DNA from: Siphonodentalium dalli
Taxonomy: Eukaryota > Mollusca > Scaphopoda > Gadilida > Siphonodentaliidae
Direction of reading: 5' to 3'
DNA: 64,000 nucleotides
Assembly (NCBI GenBank): GCA_032622095.1
Contig: CP136062.1
Coordinates: forward strand, 52,095,349 to 52,159,348
The translations under genes were made by a program, and so were the position numbers. This document shows, in pieces, positions 56,203 to 64,000 of this stretch. The first letter of the stretch is position 1, and each line of letters opens with the position of its first letter. The notes beneath the pieces are model-generated. The model searched no databases. It was not told where the DNA came from and was given only the letters and a program-made list of their open reading frames with translations.

Positions 56203-57215
56203 CTGAGGTACCTGGTCAGGGGGCAAATGCACAATGGCACCATGAATCAACATCAAATAGAATCATACACATTAGACATGCATAATGCACTGATGTGGAA
56301 CGCGGCATTCAATGACCACAAATCGTTCAAGGCTATATATATAATATGCCAGGGATTCTATATACTGGGAAATGAAAAAGAAGGAACATCGAGGTCTCGG
56401 TTGTCGGGAGCAAACGATATTTTCATCTTAAATTGTCGATACCGCTCCCAATTGTATAATTTATATGAAGAAGTATTGACAAACAAACCAGGGCGAAAAC
56501 ATGCAAAACAGAACATTGGGCTATCCGTTGGTTTGTCAAAGGGACCGATTGGTGCTTCTGGTTTCATGCGAATATGTTTGAGCGCTATAACGTTCCTCCT
56601 CCGTCTGAAAAAGAAGCGCGCAGATCTCATTTCTCATCAGAAGTCGGTACCAAAAACATTGACGCTCAATCAGATGGACTTTTTAATAACCCATTTTTTT
56701 CCGGGGCGGGGCGCAATCCCTTTCAGCCCAGCACACAAATCATATACAGTGTTGCGGAAAATTTTACACCCAAACATGACATTATCGGACTGGTGGTTCA
56801 TAATAAGCTATGTTCGAAGCACATGCAACTTAAACCAATCAAAAACCACAAGTGTGGAACAGATTGTTATGCGACGATTCCTTTTGAGAAAAGCATTGGT
56901 GACGAGAGAACGTGGGCGAATGAAGCTTTCTTGGAAATGAAAACAGAAAATGATATCGAGATAGGTACCCTTGTGACCGATCCTGATACGGCTGGATTTC
57001 ATTCGGCAAACCTCGTCAAATTCCGTCATCGTTTCAGACTAAATTTCGCCGTGAGTGCAGATGGTAGAGGCAAAACCAGCGGATCAATAACCTTGAAATT
57101 TCGGCAGGGAAATCCTATGGGGCATAGATTATTCCCACACAATACCGCTTCGACCGAAACAAAGTGGTTCTTCCTGTGCCCATGTGCGTTTCGGGTAAAA
57201 TTTTGCGAAAATTGA
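56203..57215 (+). pseudogene. Kolobok/Mutator-like transposase fragment
   Basis: The first frame carries LNCRYRSQLYNL, NKPGRKHAKQNIGLSVGLSK and GPIGASGFMR. The second frame, after a frameshift near 56570, carries YNVPPPSE, DGLFNNPFFSGAGRNPFQPS, ENFTPKHDIIGLVVHNKLC, SIGDERTWANEAF and TDPDTAGFHSA. These follow in order the conserved blocks of the 'Mutator-like transposase' domain found in Kolobok-type proteins. The Asp of DGLFNN and of TDPD would be DDE catalytic candidates; the C-terminal Glu region is missing. A TTTTTTTAG acceptor-like site precedes the frame. The last ~60 residues before the stop at 57215 do not look transposase-like. Family match is from memory of motifs. Confidence 0.8.
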
Positions 57216-57610
57216 TAAGTCCAGCGCGATAAATAAACTTTCCCCTTCAATGTCTAATTAAACGCAACAATTTTACCTCAGATATATCACAAATGTATTT
57301 GGTATCTTCAAGCATTCAAATGTATCGAGTAAGAATCATAAAAGTCACTTCGAAGTACATATTTGAATTTCTGTTTGAATGTTTTTCAAAGGGGAAAGGA
57401 ACATTCGGACTTAGAAAATTCTGTAAAAAAAATCGAGTGTAGAGGGCAGAGGCTAAACGAGTAGACGAATAAGCTTGAAAATTCAACAGGGAAGTCTCAT
57501 TGATAAATGATTCTTCTCACGTAATACCCATCCGCCCTAAATAGAGCAGTTTGTCCTGGACCCATGTGCGAATCCATGATATTTTTGTGAAAATGCCTGT
57601 GAAATTAGAC
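57060..57610. repeat. Diverged tandem duplication, ~390-bp spacing
   Basis: 57060-57230 and 57445-57610 share 'g-cagaggc', 'cttgaaa-ttc--cagggaa' and 'cccatgtgcg-'. Another pair ('atatttgaat-tctgtttgaatgt') lies at 57357 and 57955. Confidence 0.55.
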
Positions 57611-59310
57611 GGACGTTGGACGTTCGTGGTCATTCAACAATTTGATTATTTACATAGAAATATGTTTAGCAAGAAGGTGATCGTTTTAAGTAAGAGTTGT
57701 GTGGGCACAAGGCAGCTGTCACTCATATCAACAAATACGAGTCTATGCATGGTATTTTATTGAAAACAGACCGTGTCGCGAATGTCCACGAATGTCCAAC
57801 GTCCGTCCAACTTCACAGAGGTATTCCAAAATATTTGATCACCCCCATTATCTCACAAACTGCAAGCATTCTGAAATGCCGATGGTTTTCATTCGTTATA
57901 CATCCAGGTACGCCAATGGCACCCGAAACGGGCCCTATAATTGGACCAGAAGCATATATTTGAATGTCTGTTTGAATGTCTTTCGAAAGGTAAACGAATG
58001 AACGTTCGACTTAGAAGTGACTCACAAGTAAATATCGAATGACGATACATATATTTGTAAACAAGCATTGCAAATAATGTTATTGGGACGAAAAGTCGCA
58101 AGACTTGTTCCGTATGATGATGATGATCATCATCATCATCATCATGATATGATTGATAGAACAAACCACTATTATGATGATCGTGTCGTTATTTGTTTAA
58201 AATGCGTATCAATTGACATATATACGCACCCGTTCCCTCATTAAAATCAACATATTTCGACCCGCGAATTCGGGGATCTCCGCAAATAGAACTCCGCAAA
58301 CAGGGACCTACTGCGAATTGTCACAACCGGAAAAAGGAAAAACCAATTATCAATTTATAAAAGCTCCACAGACACACATCGATCTAAAATTTGCCCACCA
58401 GTATACACCCGATGGGCGTTAATTACTTTCTTACCGATCCATCCGTGGCGTCGTTGGTAACAACACTATAGAAGCACGTGTACACTTTCGAGATCGGCGT
58501 TGAACAAATTGATCTCATAAAATACAAGCTTGATGCAACGCTATAATTACTGCACAGTTGCTAATGGAAGACACTTACAAGTCATCCATATATAGGAAAA
58601 TAAAATATAAAAAACATATTTTATTGTCGGAATTGAGCATTAAAATGTACATACAGGTTCCCTAGTATTTTCGAGATCAAAACAAAAACGGACAAGCCAG
58701 TCGACATTTATTATTTAGATATAAATGAGTCGCGTACATTGGTGTATTAATTAAGCTTGTCGGAATGTCAGTGTCATATTTGACAGTTTCTAATCTATTG
58801 ATTTGTCTATTCCACCATCACCAGTTCACTTGTCTTGGAATTCTGAATACATGTTCACAAGAGATGCACGCTCTATTCTGCTGTATTTCTGGTCCCAGAA
58901 TCTGGGTCGGAATGTTATTATCTCATCTGCTTTATCAAGTGGAATTTTGGAAGATGACAGGACACATTACAATATATTATGTACCTGACAAATGGCAAAT
59001 TAGCAAAACTTCAAAAAGTTCCAAGGTTTTGCACTGTATGGTCACTATGGTGGAATATGATCTCTACGGGCGTCAGCCAGAGTAGACATTCATGATATGA
59101 TCTACCACAAAACTGACCAAATGCGGATTTATTTCACTCCTTGCAGGTCCTTCTACGAATGTAACATAATTGATTGACCGCTGCTACGGGGAACATTTTA
59201 CCCACATTTGATGGACTTCCGCGATATTAAGATATAGACTAAACGAACATAGCAACATTCTTCCCTTATTAAGCACACAAAATATCGGAAAATGTGTGTA
59301 ATATCGGACC
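57611..59310. other. No gene recognised; ATG/CAT microsatellite
   Basis: A palindromic microsatellite (gatgatgatgatcatcatcat) lies at 58108-58146. A 106-residue plus-strand frame at 58765-59085 has no recognised family. Confidence 0.45.
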
Positions 59311-59963
59311 TTAAAGGGGTACTGTACCCCAATTTCAATAAATTCCCGGTGACAATAGCGATCTAATATGAATATTATATTATAAAATAACTAATTCGAG
59401 TCGACGATGTCTACTGAAAAAGTTCCGGTTAACAGGCTATCGTAAAAGTAACATTGAATTATTTAATATAAAATAATTTATGGCTGGAGTCATAAAATGG
59501 AGAATTATGCCATTACGAGTTACCGTTCTTGAAATCGCATCTGTTGTGTGTCTTTTATCGACGGCCGTTCGCGAACATTATTGAGTGCAAACAAAACATG
59601 TTACCTGCAAAAGGAAGGTCCGTTATAACCGATTCGGAAAAAAAGGAGAAAGAAACAAGAGCCATAAAGCGTCAAGTATTTTTATAGGGAGTGAGATTGT
59701 TCGATGGAAGAGATTGAAGGCATCAATCGAAACTGTGAGCAATGAACTTCCGGTACTTTCTGCGACATGCGTCTTCTCCGGTGAAGGTCAAACCATGGCG
59801 CGTAGTTTGAAATCGTAATATTTTTGTTTCCAAGATCAAGATTTTCATCGCTAAATTAGGTTTATACGAAACTCATATAACACGAAAACAATCTAACTTG
59901 AAAGTTATTTCAATGGGAGTAAATCAAAAAAATCGCCTATCTCTGTGTACAGTACCCCTTTAA
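59311..59963. mobile_element. TTAA-MITE family A, copy 2
   Basis: Starts TTAAAGGGGTACTGTACCCC and ends GTACAGTACCCCTTTAA; 653 bases. Closely matches 29961-30603 along its length. Confidence 0.93.
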
Positions 59964-60000
59964 AGTCTATATATTCAAATATAGTTAAATTTGTTAATTT

Positions 60001-60960
60001 TCAAAATATAGTTAAATTTGTTAATTATTATTAAAATAAGTAAAGTTCAATGTCGAGATTTAACATATCGCGTAATCGGTATGTAAAGATTTACAGAATT
60101 AGATTCGAATGTAGTTGAATCAGTTAATTTTCAAAATATAGTTAAAGGGGTACTGTACCCAAGATGTTGTTGTTGGTTTCTATAATCCCCGAGTCGGAGA
60201 ATAAGGTAACAACTTTTCCATTTTTTGAAAGTCTGATGAGTACGAAGTATTGTTACGGATGGCAAATTTACCGGAATGCAAAAATACAAATTGTCGTTGT
60301 CGAGTAATTTTTGTAAAGTTTTCAACCAAATGAATCAAATAAACATTATATTATATGCTTAGTAGTCCCATATACTCATTTAAGTTAGTGTACCGTCACT
60401 AGTCAATGAGTGGCTTGGGTTTTCTCCCCGTATAAGCATAATGTTTCAAACGATCGTGTGTGGAATTGTTTTCCTAATCCAGTATCCCTCAATTATAATT
60501 TGATTACGTTTTGTACACGGAAATTCGAATTTTAAGAGACGCCATTTTATGGCTGGAGCCATAAAATCAATTTATATTAAATTATTAACTTTTAAATTAT
60601 TAAATTTTAAGATAGCCTATTAACCTGAGCGTTTACAGAATACATCTTCGACTCAAATTACTTATATTTCTATATAGTATCGATAATAGATCGTTGTTAT
60701 CACCGGGAATTTATTGAAAATGGCGTACAGTACCCCTTTAAATTTGTTAATTATTATTAAAATAAGTAAAGTTCAATGTCGAGATTTAACATATCGCGTA
60801 ATCGGTATGTAAAGATTTACAGAATTAGATTCGAATGTAGTTGAATCAGTTAATTTTCAAAATATAGTTAAATTTGTTAATTTTTAAATATTATGTAGTT
60901 AAATTTGTTAATTATCAGTAAAGTTGTAAATCAATAACTATGTACTGTGGAATATGATAT
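60001..60960. repeat. 130-bp tandem repeat split by a MITE
   Basis: The unit runs 'tcaaaatatagttaaatttg' to 'gttgaatcagttaatttt' (60001-60130). A second unit is cut by the MITE at its TTAA ('atagTTAA|atttg') and resumes at 60742, and the start of a third follows near 60858. Confidence 0.9.
60142..60741. mobile_element. TTAA-MITE family A, copy 3 (inverted, divergent interior)
   Basis: TTAA at 60142-60145 and 60738-60741, with the family A termini. About 200 bases at its right end are the reverse complement of the left part of copies 1 and 2 ('tggctggagccataaa', 'caccgggaatttattga'). The left part is unlike them, so this is a subfamily. Confidence 0.9.
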
Positions 60961-61120
60961 ATAAGGATTAACTGTCATGTGGACTGTTTTTATGGAGATG
61001 TAACGGTGAGGTAAGTTGACATAACTTGTGTAAAACCCGAAGGGTTTTACATACAAGTTATGACCACTTACCTCACCGTTACATCTCCATAAAAATAGTC
61101 CACATGACAGTTAATCCTTA
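60961..61120. repeat. Foldback hairpin, ~75-base near-perfect arms
   Basis: AAGGATTAACTGTCATGTGG faces CCACATGACAGTTAATCCTT. The arms continue through 'atggagatgtaacggtgagg' to a centre 'aaacccgaagggttt'. Confidence 0.95.
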
Positions 61121-61507
61121 TATTTATACACATTTAGCGAAAAAGCCACTTTTGTAAATTTATTTAAATCGAAAAGTGTATCGTGACAAGATCAGCCCAA
61201 AATACCCAATAGCACCCTTGGCAAAAGTTAATAGGAACAATTTCTCTTCATATTGAAACCCGATGATGTATTAAGTCAGTCCTGCGCGAGTCCAAATGCG
61301 CCCAAAACATTACGCGTTCGTCTTTCCAAACCTAATGACGTATCGATGGTGTTATTAGCTTGGTGTCATGAGGCGTTGCGCATTCACCGAGAAATAACTG
61401 CAACTAGCCACGTGGGCGCCGACCAATCAGAATGCTGGATTTAGTGATGACAACACTTAGTGTGTAAATATATAAACATGACAATACATTTAAATACTCA
61501 AGTAGTT

Positions 61508-63760
61508 TCAACAATCTCGCATGTGTCTGGTATTTATAAACCTTAAAATCTCTGAAAGTTGATGTCTACAAAATGCCAATTCATTTGAACCAGCATCAGA
61601 TCGAATTTCTTCCTGATTAGAACAGTGTTTAATGAGACTGGAGTTTGACTGTCCAGCACTGTTTCTTTTATTTAATTCCCACTTGCGGTTCTCCGACTGT
61701 GACCCAGCTGAGTTTCTTATCTCTCTATTGTACCCGTCGCGCTCATCATATCGCCATCGCTTGTGTCCATACTCGCGGCATACAACTTGCTCCATCTGAG
61801 AACTCGGCACCTGGATACAATCGTTTTGGGCATGCTTTATTATTCTAGCCAATACGCTTGCTCCTTTGCGATTTGGATGCCAATTGTCCCTATATAACTC
61901 ACAGTTTACCATACCACTGTGCTCGAACACAAACCCATGATCATTGTCAATATAATGAAATCCGTATTTTCTGCATGCTTCCTCATACATACAGTTTGTG
62001 TCATATATCAGTTTATTAATATGCTCAGAGTGAAGCGTTGGAAGAATTGACGAGATTCTCACATCTGACCCACGGAACTTTATCTTCAAGCTGCACATTA
62101 ATTCGTCCAATTCTTGTACACTGGTCGTCACTCCATTCCTACAGGAATTGACTCCAACATATATGGTAACTTTCTCAACATTTACAAATGGCATATCATT
62201 ATTCAACCATTCATTCAGATCCACAATTCTCTGTCCAGGTGTAACCACCGTTGATACTCTCTCTCATTGCCTTGACATCCGAGCTGGATCGATTCCACCA
62301 ACTACTGAGTCACCAACTATGAGATGTAAAGGTAGTTGTCTGGATTCTTTTCGATAGTCGCGCTGGTATGTGTTTAGTTTCCGCCTTTGATTATTCATGT
62401 TGTTATTCGTAGCTGATTCCGTTATCTTTCCCCTTTCCGCTATGGCAGTCGAGGGAATTTCGTATGCAGCAACATCGATCGGAAGTAGTGATTGTGAGGA
62501 GATCAGATTCAAGTCGTCAGTCTGTCCATTGTCCGTAACTGTCCTCGTGTGTTCTGACTGAACAGGTTTATCGGTTTGAATTGTGATGTCTCTGCTCGCG
62601 ATATCCGCTTTTGGTGAATGCTTTTCACGCTGGAGAATGTTATTCATTTCATTAATTTTTGTCATCATGCTATTAAATTCACTGCGTATTTTTTTATTTT
62701 TTGTCTTCAACAATACATTTTCTTTCTTTACTTTATCAACTTTCGAAGATAGTTCCCTCCGGATTTTGAATGTCTCCTTTTTCAATGTATCATTTTCTTT
62801 ATCCAAATCTTGCAATCTACTATCAATATCTTGTACACGTATACTTAATGGAGTTCTGGATTTGAACTTTCATATCATTTAGTATTTGTTCCAAATTAGT
62901 TTCATGGTCCTTCTGTGTCAAATGAATCTCCTCTATGCATAGACTTAACTCATCCACTGATTTCTTCAATGTCGATGCTGCAAGAAAATTAGTCGTCGAC
63001 GGAGGAAACATTAATGTTTTGCCAATATACCGAACGTTTCCATTTGTTGTTCTCTTTGGTGTTGTGAAATGAATCCGTTTAGAATCTGCATGTTTTAGAG
63101 TTTGTGTCTTGATATGAGGTGTGCTTTGTGCAGAAACAGCTGTTGCAATCTGCGAAAGTCTTTCACTGAGTACATGTATATCATCACCATTGACCTTTTC
63201 TCCGAACGCGTTCTCGTATATAACAGGTAGATGATTTTCTATCCACCATTGAATACTGATTTTCGAACCCTGAATCATGAGCTTATTCGTCGTCCGAAAT
63301 ATATGCATTTTCACATTCATTGATTTTGTTCTCGGTATACATAGCTGATCTTCGACAAGATGTTTTTGTGTGGATTTATCATATATGCATTTCCAAACAA
63401 CATGTTCCTTTTCAACGAGCAATTCATTGTCCCAATATTTATCAGTAATCCCACAAACATATTTTTCAAACTTGGATGTGTCCATTGTTATTGTCACACA
63501 CCTACCTTTGTTTTTAACTTCTATGCTATGAATATCATCCATGAGTCCTTTGTTTTTGATCGTATTCACTTTTCCGATCACCAACGAATAGTCTCTAATC
63601 TCTTCCTATCGCATATCAGGTGGTGCTAGTTCATCATTATCTTCATCCATTTTTTCAATTGTCCATGTGAGTTTAGACAGTTGTGTTGATAAAATAATCG
63701 GAGAACCAAACCACACCGTTTCGCAATATAGTTCTTTGATTCTAGTGGGACTTTTCAAAC
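61508..63760 (-). pseudogene. Retroelement ORF1-like protein with coiled coil and SGNH domain, broken
   Basis: Read on the minus strand, it begins near the MITE at 63761 and ends at 61508. In order: a region with KMHIFRTTNKLMIQGSKISI and QWWIENHLPVIYENAF, seen in molluscan-type LINE ORF1 proteins; a Lys/Glu-rich coiled coil (LDKENDTLKKETFKIRRELS, about 62650-62815); then an SGNH domain with LIVGDSVVGG (block I, Ser), IYVGVNSC (block III) and DNWHPNRKG (Asp and His of block V, both kept). Breaks: TAG at 63606, a frameshift near 62840 and TGA at 62264. No reverse transcriptase follows below 61508, so it is a solo or truncated ORF1. Retroelement origin is an inference. Confidence 0.7.
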
Positions 63761-64000
63761 TTAAAGGGGTACTGTACCCCAATTTCAATAAATTCCCGGT
63801 GACAATAGCGATCTAATATGAATATTATATTATAAAATAACTAATTTGAGTCGACGATGTCTACTGAAAACGTTCCGGTTAACAGGCTATCGTAAAAGTT
63901 AAATTGAATTATTTAATATAAATTCATTTATGGCTGGAGCCATAAAATGGAGAATTATGCCATTACGAGTTACCGTTCTTGAAATCGCATATGTTGCGTG
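63761..64000. mobile_element. TTAA-MITE family A, copy 4, runs off the window
   Basis: Begins TTAAAGGGGTACTGTACCCC and matches copies 1 and 2 to the window end. It interrupts the upstream part of the SGNH ORF. Confidence 0.9.

Noticed and set aside
59585-59818. 77-residue basic ORF
   Set aside because: Lies within MITE family A; the copy at 29961 breaks the frame.
1-64000. tRNA and rRNA genes
   Set aside because: No stretch was seen with a tRNA cloverleaf plus A and B boxes, and no rRNA sequence was recognised; weak candidates cannot be excluded by eye.

Overview
This window is intron-rich, AT-rich animal DNA. It carries one convincing multi-exon host gene in a dense layer of transposons, minisatellites and foldback hairpins. 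The host gene is a Cys-loop (nicotinic acetylcholine receptor-like) subunit with canonical GT/AG introns, including the classic 45-base exon 3. LINEs whose ORF1 carries an SGNH-hydrolase domain, a Kolobok-like transposase and many TTAA-flanked MITEs fit an aquatic invertebrate. A mollusc or another lophotrochozoan is my inference; nothing here proves the species. I see no operon, rRNA, tRNA, CRISPR array or virus.

Layout. 1-5.4 kb: repeats, the first copy of a ~1.95 kb duplicated block, and a THAP-like zinc-finger exon (minus). 5.4-17 kb: the receptor-like gene on the minus strand, six exons found (5419-5837, 7897-8113, 9562-9865, 11506-11612, 12506-12550, 16748-16926), first exon not found. 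Its introns hold MITEs, hairpins and a 68-bp minisatellite. 17-20.6 kb: foldback hairpins and AT-rich DNA. 20.9-23.3 kb: a 30-bp minisatellite, an extraordinary palindrome-built foldback element (21901-22747) and a hAT-like element. 23.9-28.7 kb: two 71-bp satellite arrays around the second copy of the duplicated block. 29-32.4 kb: LINE tails, a 245-bp repeat and a TTAA MITE nested in one another. 32.4-35.2 kb: nothing recognised. 35.2-36.3 kb: a non-autonomous hAT-like element with a perfect 8-bp target duplication. 37-41.7 kb: MITE relics, a 37-bp minisatellite and hairpins. 42-45.5 kb: a ~3.5 kb imperfect palindrome. 47.5-53.6 kb: a nearly complete but dead LINE with a 0.5 kb TTAA element inside its reverse transcriptase. 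54.7-55.9 kb: possible exons of an unidentified gene. 56.2-57.2 kb: a broken Kolobok/Mutator-like transposase. 59.3-64 kb: three TTAA MITEs, a 130-bp repeat and a second SGNH-type retroelement ORF on the minus strand.

How the parts relate. At least three MITE types end in TTAA plus AAAGG- or AAAGA-type termini. Kolobok elements are known to duplicate TTAA, and a Kolobok-like transposase relic and a THAP-like exon lie in the same window. A plausible reading is a Kolobok-type system spreading MITEs through the region; piggyBac, which also uses TTAA, is the alternative. MITE ends sit 28-33 bases upstream of three receptor splice acceptors, and a tandem triplication has copied the exon 3 splice donor, so repeat activity is directly shaping the one clear host gene.
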